Made by a program: the position numbers and the translations under genes
The notes under the pieces: model-generated
The model's database searches: none
Seen by the model: only the letters and a program-made list of their open reading frames with translations
What the model was told of the DNA's origin: nothing
Part shown: in pieces, positions 34,192 through 45,395 of the stretch
Layout: every line of letters begins with the position of its first letter
How positions within the stretch are numbered: the stretch's first letter is position 1
Assembly: GCA_014529385.2 (NCBI GenBank)
Contig: CM043970.1
Coordinates: 44,980,279 to 45,044,278, forward strand
Source of the DNA: Adiantum capillus-veneris
Lineage: Eukaryota; Streptophyta; Polypodiopsida; Polypodiales; Pteridaceae
Length of the DNA stretch: 64,000 nt
Reading direction: 5' to 3'

Positions 34192-34857
34192 GAAAGAGAG
34201 AGGGAGAGAGAGTTCTTGGCCAAGAATTGGAAGTCTAGAAGGACATGGGAAGAGAGAGAAAGAGACATTGAGAGAAAGAGAGCCCATGTGGGTGGCCAAC
34301 AAAGCACGCATAGCCGCATAATTTTGCTACCTACCCCTTGTCATTTTCATGCCTCTCATCCATCTCCCATAGATTGTGGTGCTAGTTCACAACTCACACG
34401 TATTAGGTCTCTCTTTGCTATCCCTTGATTACGAAAACGGAATTATTCATCAAATTCTTCCTTTTTCATATTTTTTAAAAATTGATCAGACATACTTGGC
34501 CATATTTGTGTGGATTTCTTCATTTTGATCACTAATTTGGTCACAAAACACGCAAAAAGAGTGAAAAATATAATATTTTTGACTTTTTTGGTGATATTTA
34601 GACTTACTATACACACCTAGGGGTTATCATATTACATTATCCCGATTCTCTTTACTGATAAGGGCATCTCGCTTGGATTGCAGAAACTCACACTTCAACA
34701 TACAAGCACCTTAAAACATAGCTCTTTTTCTAGCCCATTTCATATGTCTGGGTTCGCATTCAGATGCCTCTCCCCTCCTAGTCGGAGTCTTCCGGGATGA
34801 CAAGGTGTAGCTGAGGTAGGCAAAGCACTAGTAGTCAAGTCGTGTCTATGCATAGCC
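34149..34857. repeat. (AC)n-(AG)n microsatellite and spacer
   Basis: (AC)n at 34149-34185, then an imperfect (AG)n stretch to about 34285. The remainder to 34857 shows nothing. Confidence 0.85.
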
Positions 34858-35745
34858 GTCATTGGCCCTACCATGCTATCAATATCTCTGCAATTCAAAA
34901 CACAATGCTAAGCAAGAGGAGGGTCTTGAGCGGAGAGATCAAAGGTTCTCGATGTCGAAGCATCCTAATGGTTAACTCTCATGAAGAGTAAGTATTGGAT
35001 AATTGTGCTTGTTGTTTGATAGTTCGTGGCGAACAACCGTCTGTTTCTAAGGAGGCTAGTTGTTGCTTTTGTGGCTATTGAAGCTTTGGTACCCATTTGT
35101 AGGCCACTTTTCTTGGTGTTAGTGATTGATTTGTTGCCTTAGGTTTCCATTTGTACACTGGTTTGGATTGGGACTGAGCTTCAAGCGTCTTCTTTGGCAC
35201 CTACCCCACTTAGGATGACGCGACTACTTTGACTTGTGTGGCCGAGGTTGTGGAGCTGGTGGTTGTGATTTTTGTTGGTTGATTGATTGTTGCTTGAGCA
35301 CCCAAATCACCTTAGTGTTTTTTTGCACTTGAGCTTTTGGTACCCAAAATTTCCTCGTTCCTTGCATGTCTGTGCTATGAGGATGGATTCAATGCCAAAT
35401 GGTTGACAATATTGGTGTTGAGTTGATTGTGCCATTTGTTTATTAAGATGTTCAAAGATAAGTTTTCCAATCTTCTTTGCTAGGATAAAATGGTACTCAC
35501 AATTGTCCCCCCTTGAGTGTTCACTCAAGAAATTTGTCATCCCAATCCTAGACAACTTTCTACGTTCGTATCCATGGTACTCCTAGCACTATATATTCAT
35601 TCATATTCTCATCGGGAACGCAAACATGTGCGGGTATAGAAATCCATGCATAAAGATTTGACATTGATCAAACCAAATGTTGGAGTAAACTCTTTATGAA
35701 AACCTTCGACTTTAGCTTTAATACTCTAATGGTTGGGTGGTCGTC
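34858..35745. other. Block B, region downstream of integrase
   Basis: Matches A 2576-3200. No LTR end or gene recognised; an 82-codon minus frame at 35307-35555 has no family. Confidence 0.5.
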
Positions 35746-37310
35746 TTTTTGTGAGTTGAATAGCTTAATGCATTGAGCTGAGCATTTGTGTATGCGAGTG
35801 CTTTGACTTTGAATCCATCTTTAAATGTTAATATTATTCCCATGTCCAATCCGTCCAGCCATTCATTGTTGCTAGTCTCTACCTCATCTTTTGCTAAAGA
35901 TTGATTAGAGTGTTGAGGGTGAATTTCAAGTGTACTGACTGATAAAACTTTAGGGATTGGTCGCATTGTGGCTTTTTGTTTTAAGATTCAAATGCATGCC
36001 TCCTCTTGAGCTTCCTTGATCACGTGTGTCATTTGAGCTTGCATGCGTGTATTCTTTGCAAGAGATCATTAGTGAATGGCAGATGGTACTTTCTTAAGCG
36101 ACATCCACTAATCCAATTTTCCATGATTTTCCCACCTAAGGTGGCTAGTTTAATTGCCCTGCTTGGTGAAACACTTTCAATTATAAAGAGATCGTGTACT
36201 TTTTTCTTGAATATAGGTATGTGATATGTGGTGCTTCAACAAGTAGACGTTGGTCTCCTTGCTTGTAGATTTCTGTCAACCCATGTGATTCAAAGAGCTA
36301 TTTTTGTTTCCATTTTTTAGCATAGATATAAGCAATAGCAACTAGTCTCTGCTCATCTAGTTGTTCTACGTTCTCTAGTCGTTCTTATAGTTCATGACCT
36401 GCCCATTCTAGCTCATGTGAAATTTTGAAAGTTGGCAATAGAAACTCCATTGGCAATATAGCATCAGATCCATAGACCAAGTTAAATGGATTGGATTTTA
36501 GAGTTGTTTTGGATGAAACCCTATAAGCCCATAAAGTTGAGTAAGAATCATCTCCCACTCTGTTCTTCTCAAGCTTACAATCTTAGTGAGCACCAAACTA
36601 AAGATCTTATTCATTTTTTCTGCTTGGTGGTTTACCTGAGGATGATAGGATGAGGATTTGTTATGGATAACCATAAACTCATTAAGCAAGTTCTCTATCA
36701 CGTCATCGAGGAAGCGCATCCCTCAATCACTCACAAGCTTAATAGGAAGCCCATATCATGTGAGTTTGTTATGAATAACCATAAACTTTTTAAGCAAGTT
36801 CTCTATCACGTCATCAAGGAAGTACTCCCTCGATCATTCACAAGCTTAATAGGAAGCCGGTATCACGTGAATATGCACTCATACAAGAATGGATGGTTGT
36901 TCGAGCATTGTTCTTCCTAGTGGCTCTAGCTTGTGTCCACTTAATCAAATAACATGTGGCCACAATAATATAGTGCACCTGGGTTTTGTAAGTTGGTGGT
37001 TATATTGGACCAACAGTCTATATCCCACTTGGAAAATGATCTTCCTTTCATCATTGATCTCAATGGCATGCTATCGATTCTAGCTGGCATTTTTTCTCTC
37101 TTACAAGAGTCACATCGTCTAACAAATTATTTTGCATCAATAAACAGAATTGGTCATCATATGCCAACCATCAGTATAGCTCAAGCCATAGTTTCATGAG
37201 AGAAATGACCCCGTGGTAGTCCTATATGTGCTTGTTCCAAGATAAAAATGTACTCCTTTTCATTGGCACACGGTCTAAGATAATAGTCTTTCCCTCGTCT
37301 GTAGAGATAC
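35746..37310 (-). pseudogene. Gypsy integrase with second HHCC module (block B)
   Basis: On the minus strand the second zinc module has HIGLPRGH (about 37203-37231) and CDSC (about 37099-37113). The catalytic core follows: WDID with the first Asp (about 37018-37031), an LVSD-stop-GMRF segment with the second Asp (about 36705-36725; an Arg codon is expected where the stop is), and SSSYHPQVNHQAEKMNK with the Glu (about 36610-36660). A PIHLIYGSDAILPMEF-like C-terminal block lies near 36420-36480. Many stops and indels. The integrase would join element DNA to the host genome; this copy cannot. A 108-bp segment around the second Asp is duplicated. Confidence 0.8.
36661..36876 (-). repeat. 108-bp tandem duplication in the integrase core
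   Basis: Units at 36661-36768 and 36769-36876 both encode the LPIKLV...FLDDVIENLL stretch with the second catalytic Asp. The unit is a whole number of codons (36), though the right unit also has a small indel. Confidence 0.9.
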
Positions 37311-37790
37311 TAATCAATCATGGCATGATTGGATGCTTTCACCTTGATCTCTCTTTGTCTTTGTTTGCTCATGCCTTCTGGAAATTCTATATTCATCAAG
37401 TACTGTACCACATATATACTCCAGTTAGGTGTAATTGATATCTGGAATGACATTGCGTGTGGAATGGATACTCTTTCCTTGGACCCGAAACAATTGTTCA
37501 CATTGTCATGAGAGTCTCTTTTTATAGTAGGCCAGTAAACACATAGACATGTTAGTTGTCGCAAAGTTTGGTATTATGCAAAATAGAATTCCACTATCGT
37601 GGTATGAGTTTGATCTAGGTAAATTATCTTGTTCCTCCGAGCTTATGCACAGAAGTAGAATCTCATCCTTGTTTTTTCGATACAGCCTTCTCCCTAACAA
37701 CTGATACATAGTCGATTGCTCAATCAGTCATGGTGTGATTATCGGTGGGATTTGTAAACTAACTTGAGCTACGGTCTTCAAAAAGACAAG
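37311..37790 (-). pseudogene. First HHCC zinc-binding module (block B) and empty CACTA site
   Basis: Counterpart of 8173-8600, with YWPTIKRDSHDNVNNC kept (about 37490-37550) but the second Cys pair lost. The TAA at 37311-37313 is the unoccupied CACTA target. Between the modules lies a VVQYLMNIEFPEGMSKQR segment, which in gypsy elements normally links RNase H to the integrase zinc domain. Confidence 0.65.
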
Positions 37791-37859
37791 ATCTTTTGAC
37801 CATCTTGGAATCTTTTGAACGGAGAACAAATATTAAGCATTCAACACATCATCATACAC

Positions 37860-38375
37860 TTATTTTGGAGGTGCTTCAGGTTCCACTAGGTTAATTATCT
37901 TGGCATTCTTAGGACCTTCAAAGGATTTTGGAGGTTCCTTTGGCTCTCTCATTTGTTGCTTCACTTTGATCCGTTGATTTTGTAGAGTATACTTCTTGTA
38001 ATCTGAGGGAACACTAATAGCCCCTAGTTTATCATTCGCGAACTCCATTTTGGTGGTCCAAACCTCCTTCAACATTCTCTTCAACTCCTTATACTTAGCT
38101 TTCCGCTCTGTTTTCATAATTGGAGGTTCCTTTTCTTTGGTTTCATCATGTTTTCTTGGTTTTTGTTTTGTTTTGTGTTGTCGGTTATCCTTTTCTTTCT
38201 CTAAGATAGGGTATCGGCCTGTGATCTTATTTCTAATACAATATTTTGTATCTACCATCATCAAGAATTCAGTTTTGTCCCCTATTTTTGACACATTTTG
38301 ATTTCTTCTCAGTTTGTTCTCTTGTTTTCTACGATATCTCTGTTGGCGTTTGGTGATGTTGATTTGAAAATTCAA
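37860..38375 (-). pseudogene. Lysine-rich reading frame between protease and integrase
   Basis: 171 open codons on the minus strand, strongly basic (KTERKAKYKELKRMLKEVW) with a GAISVPSDYKKYTLQNQRIK stretch and a Pro-rich end. It sits where RT should be but shows no RT motif. Block A carries the same sequence with more stops (about 8640-9160). Function unknown; perhaps a lineage-specific linker or the scar of an RT deletion. Confidence 0.4.
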
Positions 38376-39179
38376 AAAATGTTTCTTCCCAGTAGTTTTT
38401 TTTCACACACTCTTTTTCAGAGTCAAAGTCCTTAGCCGTGTGTCCTCCTCTAGCTCCTTAGTGGTATCATAGTAGTGATAAAAGAAAATATGTTGTTTAT
38501 CTAAAAGTTCAATCATCACTATTTGGATGGGAATAATGTCATAGCCGGATCTATGGTGAAACATAAATTATATTTTTTTGATGAAAGTGTATGTTAGAAT
38601 CTATGACACTGGCCATGTGTGCCAACCTAATGAATCAACGAGAAAAGGATTTTCCACACATTGGCAGTATTTATGGGTGAAAGTCGCAAGGCCTCCGTGT
38701 TGCAAAATTGTCAGTGTTGCTCGTTGACGATGCATGCATTCATAGTTGCCAATATTTGAGTCCTCAAATGGCTTGAAGAAATGTTCTGGAAAGGGTTATG
38801 AAATATATTGATCATCTTTTACATGTCGATCTAAGATGAAATCTTTTTGTCATAAACTACCACGCTCGAAGGCTCCACACATCCAAATTGGTGTGTCTTT
38901 ATTCAACCACAATGGCAGTTTAGTTTTGGCTGATGTCTCTGAATCCAATTCTTGGATTGATGTTCTGAGAACATCCTTATATGAATGGTCTCATTACAAA
39001 AATTTTGGACTCTCAAATGGACCCTATAAGGACGTTTTCTCCCTCTTGTCCCAAACGGGTGCACGGTAAATCAAAACTTTTCAAACCTTTTAATTCAAAA
39101 TTTTTCCAAAATCTACAATAGCAAAAGTGTGTTGTTAGTCACTTTTGCAAGAGCTGACTGTCACATTTTCTAGTGATCC
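38376..39179. other. Block B pol remnant without a recognised domain
   Basis: Minus-strand short open pieces parallel to A 9200-10290. No motif recognised. Confidence 0.45.
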
Positions 39180-39350
39180 CATGGGCTTTTCAATATGTCC
39201 ACTAGTTCCAATTTCATACGTATTTGCCTAATTGCAAGATTTCCATAGGCTTTCCAAGCTACATTTGTCGCGATGGCAATGCCTACCCCACTGTTTAGAA
39301 TAGCCATGGTTGTAACATCATTGTATTGTACCAGAGCCTTGTGTTCCTTT
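39180..39350 (-). pseudogene. Retropepsin-like remnant (block B)
   Basis: Minus strand reads VTTMAILNSGVGIAIATNV (about 39270-39325): the LIDSGA active site of a gypsy protease with Asp changed to Asn and Ala to Val. It is followed by AIRQIRMKLELVD. The protease would cut Gag-Pol. A zinc knuckle remnant lies upstream near 39680-39725, with several ligands lost. Confidence 0.6.
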
Positions 39351-39699
39351 GTTTCCTTTGCAATAATCTCCTATCTTATTCATAGGTATAGATTTGATGA
39401 TTTTTCCCTACTATTCTTCTTTATGCAACTCTTCAAGGTTTTCTTTGATTACTTGTGTTATGCCCATTTTTTCTTGGGTAACTTGCAGATCTTTCAATAA
39501 ATGTGGTCTTATCTTTATCCAAGGAGCTACTTGGCATGACTTGTACTATATTGGCTGTTTTCCCTTTATTCACAAGATTTCAAGGACAATCATCAAGAAA
39601 ATTTCCACCTTTTATGCCACATTGCATGCAATAAGCCCTCAATTGGTCTAGCATTCTTATTTAGCTCTAGATAATCATTTTTTTCAATGGTCATCTAAA

Positions 39700-40233
39700 C
39701 CATAGTTATGACAGTTCGTTGCTCTCAGTTTAGGTGTCATAAAATCTAATATCTAACTATTCTAAATGATTTTCTCATATTGAAAAGATCATTTAATGTG
39801 CAAAAATGAATGAGATCAAGAGTTATCATATAAATATGTGCTTTCAAATCTATCTCAGCACACAACCAAAAGAGAGAGAAGACTACCTCTCATTAAGTGT
39901 CCAAAAGGGAGATGGTCCACCAAAGAGAAATGAGATGGTAATGGAGCTTAAAAGACCTTCGGGTTACCTTAATTAAATACCTCTAAAGGTTAGTATTAAA
40001 ATTCTTTGGACCTAGGACCCTCAGGTACTTTAGACCTTAGGCAAGCTAGGCATGTGCTTTGGGTGCTCGTCGTGCTTGAGCTTACTAAGGTGCTTGTTGT
40101 GATTGATGAGCAAGGTGCTTTAGGTGTTTGAAAATCATCAAGTAGCCTACAAAGGAGGGGGTGAAGTAGGGGATAAGAGAGAACACTCATCCACACACAC
40201 CAAGAGCCACCCCTTACACAAGATACATATATG
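39700..40233. other. Block B spacer left of the copia insertion
   Basis: Matches A 10860-11447 (one copy of the 105-bp unit that A has doubled). No gene. Confidence 0.7.
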
Positions 40234-40238
40234 ACACA
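40234..40238. repeat. Copia target-site duplication, left (ACACA)
   Basis: Same five bases at 56984-56988; block A has one ACACA at 11448-11452. Confidence 0.9.
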
Positions 40239-40739
40239 TGTTAGGAAATATGTCATAGCTAAGTAGATAATTGAGTAGATTACTTAATGGAGAGATATAA
40301 TTTTCACACACAAGAGACTATAGAGTAGACAGACAGAGAGTACACACGATATATGTGGTTCACCCAATGTGGGCCACGTCCACGGGAAAGCATCCACTCA
40401 ATGGATTTAGTACTTCAAAACAAGAAGTAGGTTACAAAGGGATTATACCCTTCTAGAGCTTCCACATTCCTTCACTCTCACCACCTCACACCCACCTTGT
40501 TGATTCAACTTCACACTATGAAATGTGTGTAGAAATGGCCTCCTTTTATAGGCCAAAAGGGTTGTCCTCTCTCATGAGATACAACCATGTGTAGCTGCTT
40601 GTGTAGATAGGTCCAAATTAAACCCTCCGACGAGTTTTTTTTTTCATGCACGATGGCTTCTCTTCATAATGAGGGCCTTACAAATGTGCGTTTTTAAAAC
40701 AGAAAATTACAAGGGGTAAATCAAGCTCCATACTTAACA
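40239..40739 (-). repeat. Copia 3' LTR (short form)
   Basis: 501 bp, against 744 bp for the other LTR. About 240 bp in the middle are missing between CCCTCC and GACGAG, with TCC shared at both break points, which fits a deletion at microhomology. Confidence 0.93.
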
Positions 40740-40752
40740 ATCTCCCACTTGG
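40740..40752 (-). promoter_or_regulatory. Copia polypurine tract
   Basis: AAGTGGGAGAT on the minus strand directly before the 3' LTR; primes plus-strand DNA synthesis. Confidence 0.85.
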
Positions 40753-40799
40753 AGACTGATCTCCAAACAAAACCTGTGATTGCTTTCCATCTTGGCTTC

Positions 40800-41008
40800 T
40801 TATCCTTAAATGCCGATTGAAGTTGATCAAACGCTCAAATTCTCCTTGTTGACCACCTTTGTAAACATGCATGTAGGATTTTCACTTGTATACACCTTTC
40901 CTACCTTTAGCTGTCCCTCTTCCAAAAGAGTCCGTATGAAGTAATATCTCTCCTCAATGTGGTTTTTCCTTGAATGAAAGGCTGAGTTCTTTGCAAGATG
41001 GATAGCGC
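40800..41008 (-). pseudogene. Copia RNase H, C-terminal piece
   Basis: Minus strand continues SAIHLAKNSAFHSRKNHIEE, then RYYFIRTLLEEGQL and TSENP..MFTKVV, the end of copia RNase H, which stops at about 40825. It joins codon for codon with YNDNQS at 49727-49744 across the Ty3 insertion. Confidence 0.92.
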
Positions 41009-41009
41009 T
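41004..41009. repeat. Ty3 target-site duplication, left
   Basis: AGCGC (41004-41008) against AGCAC at 49726-49730, one mismatch. The first or last base can be counted to the LTR or to the duplication. Confidence 0.75.
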
Positions 41010-42153
41010 GTGAGCGGGATGGAAACACACAGAACGCCTCTATACTGACCCGACACACACTCTTCGAAGGATACACACACACACTAGGGGGCACCACTCG
41101 GCTTACACAACACACCTGGCCGAGACAGGGAACACACCGATGGAGTGACAGGAGAAAGACTATCCACTTGCCCACTCCACACAGAGACACACACACACAC
41201 TCCCCCCCCCCAAAAAACTCAGCTCAAAAGAGGAGAACTTCTAATATTTAGATACAATAGATCTTGGGCCAACACCAATGGGGCAAATAGCTCACACAGT
41301 ATGGGTAAAATAAGCTAGATACAATCACAAACCGGAGCAGAAGCTTCGCTCATAGGAGAAACTTACACAGCAAAAATAGCAAAAAAACAGTGAGGAATTT
41401 GAAAGAATGGACAGCGCCATCGCGTTCGGAAGGTCCCAAAACCCTAGTCTACAATGTCAAAGTGCTCAAATCCGACCTCGGATGAGCAGTTTACGACCAA
41501 AACAGGCTCCAAAAACCCGAAAAACATAGTTGCGGCTGTTCCTCCTCTTCTCTCCACATTTTTTCTGGTCTTATCTTTTTGTTTTCAGTTCCCACACTTA
41601 GCTTTATCACTTGGGCACCCTTGGCCTATAGATGACCTCAAACGGACCCCGAACAGGCCAAAAACTGACCTCGCAGTGCATAGTTGTCACCCTGCTGCAT
41701 CCATACGCACACCTGGCACTCGACTTTTTTCAATAATGCATCCCGCCACCACGTGAAGTGGCCCCAAAATATGGTCCTCATGATGACCTTTCTGCATAAT
41801 TAGTACAAGAAAACACCCACGTTGTGTCCGTACTCATCACATGCAAGTATTGACCCCATTCGACCTCCTGAGGCCACTAGATGCCATCTGACGCATCTGC
41901 TTACCTCATGTCGTCAGCCCGCGGATAGCTTCCTTGAGAAGTTTTATGCGCTACCAACTCCTCATTATTGTAGAAAAAACACACTGGTACTGGTAATAGT
42001 GAAAATCGATGCACTATGTACATCCTGTCCTACCTGTACACATGTGGGCCCCACGTAACCACCTGGCTATGGAAAATGGGTAATCCTTTATTTGATGCAC
42101 CATGCATGTGTATGTACATATGCGCAATCCCTTGCTCCAAAAAACTCCTGACA
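41009..42153 (-). repeat. Ty3/gypsy 3' LTR
   Basis: 1145 bp; pairs with 48575-49726. Short (AC)n at about 41188-41200 where the other LTR has a longer run, and a C-run at 41201-41210. Confidence 0.95.
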
Positions 42154-42170
42154 TAATTTGCCCATTCCCT
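42154..42170 (-). promoter_or_regulatory. Ty3/gypsy polypurine tract
   Basis: AGGGAATGGGCAAATTA on the minus strand, next to the 3' LTR. Confidence 0.75.
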
Positions 42171-42181
42171 AGCCTGCTAGA

Positions 42182-43465
42182 TCATTCATGATCAGTAGCA
42201 GCAAAAAGCGATATGAGACTCGCAGCGTCACAAGTCTCCTCATCCTTCACAAACATTACTTTCTCCACAGACAACTCATCTTGCTCCACCATCATTAACC
42301 TAGCATGATATAATTTAAGATGCAATCCATTGACCCTTGACTTATGCACAATTTCATCCAGGTTAGCCAACTGATATGTACCATTCGGAAAACACTCTAC
42401 TACCTTGAAAGGACCTTCCCACTTAATTTGAAACTTCTTTTGGAAGGTATTGTCTAGCTTACTGTTGTAGCGCAAAACCAAGTCATGCTTCTTGATACCC
42501 TTACTTTTGACCTTTTCATTTATCTTTGCCAAAGCCCTATCCTGCATCTGCCCATAATTCTCCAATGTGCTCATCCTATCCAACTGAACCTCTTGTAGCT
42601 GTAAGAGACTCTCTTTGAATGCATCACTAGGCGGCCCAAGCAACTTCTCTAGCATCTTGACTACAGGAAACTCTACTTCCACAGGCAATAGTGCTTCCTT
42701 TTCATATACCAAATGAAATGGAATAAACCCTGTACTTGTCTTCACCGAAGTACGATAAGCCCTTAATGCACTAGGAAATTCCAAATCCCAATTCTTTCCT
42801 TGGTGCTCTTTGACTTTCGAAAGAATCTTTACCAACTCACCATTGAATCTTTCATTTAAGCCATTACACTGTGGGTAATAAGGAATGGTATGCTGGTGCC
42901 TAATCTTCATCTTTGCACATAAAAAATCTAGCAGTTTAGCTCTAAATCCTGGCCCCTTATCTAAAAGTAGCTCTAGTGGCACCCCAAACTTGCAACATAT
43001 TTCATCGTACACAAATTTTTCCACATCCTTTGCAGTGATATGTTTTACTGCTATAGCCTATGCCCATCTAGAGAGATAGTCCACTGTAGTCAAAATATAG
43101 CTTTTACCCCTGCTTGTGATAGGTAATGGGCCTATTGCATCAATCCCCCACTATTCAAACACATCAAATGCCATAATGGTTTTTTGTAGCTCTGGCTTCA
43201 ACACTCTCTTCCCAAATTCTTGACACCTATTGCAAGACCTACACCAATGGTGAACATCCTTGTGCAAACTAGGCCAGACATACCCCTCTTGCAAGATCTT
43301 ATGCAAAGTGATCTTTAGATCAAAATGGCCGCCACATGCGCCTTCATGATTCTCTTCCAACACTCTGTAAAGATCCTCCCGCCAAGGTACACGTCTCAAC
43401 ACGAGATCATCCCCTTTCATGTATAAGACATCACCAATCAATTTGTACATGTATGCTCTACACAC
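42182..43465 (-). pseudogene. Ty3/gypsy integrase
   Basis: The N-terminal zinc module shows HEGACGGH (about 43330-43355) and CRSCNRC (about 43215-43240). The catalytic core has IDAIGPLP with the first Asp (about 43120-43145), LLDKGPGF with the second Asp (about 42945-42970) and NGLNERFNGEL with the Glu (about 42830-42860), so all three catalytic acids are present. A GPY/F-like module (WEGPFKVVECFPNGTYQL, about 42365-42425) ends the protein. There are two in-frame stops, near 43150 and 43063, each one base away from a Trp codon. Otherwise one frame runs through. Function in the family: inserts the element DNA. Confidence 0.93.
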
Positions 43466-43486
43466 AAAACCATACTTCTTAGACTT

Positions 43487-44236
43487 CTAAATGTCCTTCG
43501 GAATGATTCTTGTTAGTAAAAACTCCTCTTCTTGAGCCAAACTTTCCCAGCCATGATAAAGAGGTAAAGTGGTCATCAACACAAATAACTCCCCAATCAT
43601 GCTTTGAGCTGCTTCATGTGCCTCTCCATTTAGAGCACGTTCAATGTGTCTGATGCTCCATGATTCAAATTTTTTTAATAGGCCTTTAATTTTGAAACAC
43701 ATTTCCTTCAATGAGGTGTTCTTGCTCTTCCACACACCCAACACTTGCTTCACAACTAACAAGGCATCACCTTTTATGCTCAACCTTCTAACCCCATGCT
43801 TCAAACAAATGTGTAATCCGGCTTCCACAGTAGCATATTCAGCCTCATTGTTACTATGAGCATCCAATTTGAACCCTCTCTTGCATACTAGCTTCCCCTG
43901 TGGATCATAAAGTGCTATACCCCTTGAAGCCGCATCATGACTGTTCCTGTATGAGCCATCAAAGAACAAAACATGTGCATTGATGATTTGTGGCACTTCT
44001 TCAACTACCTTTCTCACCGCCTCTTCCTTAACAATAAGGGGATTCTCCGTGTAGGTCAACAAATTAGCTAGGGTAGCCCTTGTACTATCTTCCACTAGAA
44101 AAGAGAACTCAAACTCTTGCAGCTCAATTACCCATTTCTTCACCACATTTGACATGTTAGTACCATTAATTAACTGTGGCAAAAAGGCATAACTCGTCAA
44201 GAAAACAAAAGGTCGTGGTAGCAAGTAATGAAGAAA
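43487..44236 (-). pseudogene. Tether and archaeal-type RNase H (aRNH)
   Basis: After a tether (LINGTNMSNVVKKWVIELQE) a complete second RNase H begins with VLFFDGS (Asp), followed by NNEAEYATVEAGL (Glu), RLSIKGDALLVVKQ (Asp) and HIERALNGEAHEAAQ. The last catalytic position, normally Asp in the A-D-x-L-A context, is His. The domain lies between native RNase H and integrase, as described for plant Tat elements. It is in frame with integrase; a TAG separates them near 43487. It would remove RNA from RNA:DNA hybrids during reverse transcription. Confidence 0.85.
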
Positions 44237-44482
44237 TCATCGACAATCAAATATTACATTGGCCATCACTAGCTCTACTTCCGAGAACTTTCTCTCCGCT
44301 ACCAACTTCACTCGGTTTGCACAATACACTGGCCTCATATAATGGCTGTCCTTCCCCTTTTGCAACAACATAGATCCAATGGCATCATCCCCTACTGATG
44401 GATTTACATAAAACACTTTCTCCCAATCAGGAGCCTGCATGGCTGACAACCCCCCTAACACCTCTTTCACCTCTTGAAACAC
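44237..44482 (-). pseudogene. Native Ty3/gypsy RNase H, probably degenerate
   Basis: Reads APDWEKVFYVNPSVGDDAIGS, then YCANRVKLVAERKFSEVELV. The first catalytic Asp of the DAS motif is replaced (N-P-S), as also in copy 1, so the loss is older than both copies. A stop near 44480 replaces a Glu codon and another at 44237 ends the open stretch. Confidence 0.75.
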
Positions 44483-45395
44483 TTATCCACACTTGTCATC
44501 CCATTGCAATGGATCATGATTTGCCACTTGCTGTAATGGATAAAGAAGCTGCGAAGACAATGGAATAAATTGTGCCATGTACTTCACTTTGTGTATAAAG
44601 GTTGCCAATTGCTTCATACTCGTAGGTGATGGAAGAAGAATAATAGACTTAACCTTATCTGGATCAGCCTCAATGCCATTTCTGAAACCATATGGCCCAA
44701 TAACTTCACCCTTGGCTGTGCTAGATGACATTTCTTGGGATTTAGTTGTCCTCCACATTCATCTTATTCAGCCAATACCATCTGCAGCTTCTCATGATGT
44801 TCAGCCCTACTGCTATAGACACAAAAGTCGTCCATAAAAGCTTTTAACACAACTACCAATGAATGGTTTTGATACCCAATTTGCTCTCTCTTGATAGAAA
44901 GATGGTCCATTTGTCAACCCAAATGGCAATACTGTGGAGCAATAGCAGCCCCATGGCGTAATAAAAGTTGTCTGTGCGGTCTTTAAGAGCAATCTTCAAT
45001 TGAAAATAGCCTGAAAAACCATCACACACACTGTACCTCTCATAGCCTGCCACTGAATCCAAGATCTATCAATGAATGGAAGAGGATATGGGTTCTTCTT
45101 AGTGCCTGCGTCTCAGGGTTTAAAATATACACAAATCCTCCACTTCCCTTCCTTCTTTGGATTGGACTACTATTGGACTCACCCATTCTGTGGTCTCCAC
45201 AGGGACTATGAACCCTGCATTCAATAACGTGTCCACCTCTTCCCGCAAGGCTTCCATTTGCTCTTGACCCATCCTTCTTAGCCTTTGTGTCACTGGCTTA
45301 GCACCTTCTTTCAGCTCTATATGCATCTCTTCACCCTTGAACCCTTTGATCTCTTCATATGAAGTAATGAACAAATCAGGAAAACTAGCCATCAT
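44483..45395 (-). pseudogene. Ty3/gypsy reverse transcriptase, frameshifted
   Basis: Same RT as at 585-1607 but with at least four small indels: a deletion at the start (near 45393), shifts near 45165, 45110 and 44975, and one near 44685. The AFMDDF catalytic box survives near 44830. The RT cannot be made as one protein. Confidence 0.9.

Noticed and set aside
36661-36876. CRISPR-like or satellite array
   Set aside because: Only two units of 108 bp that encode integrase; a simple tandem duplication.
42885-43079. Plus-strand frames opposite the integrase and gag (also 46962-47426)
   Set aside because: Antisense shadows of the minus-strand retroelement genes.
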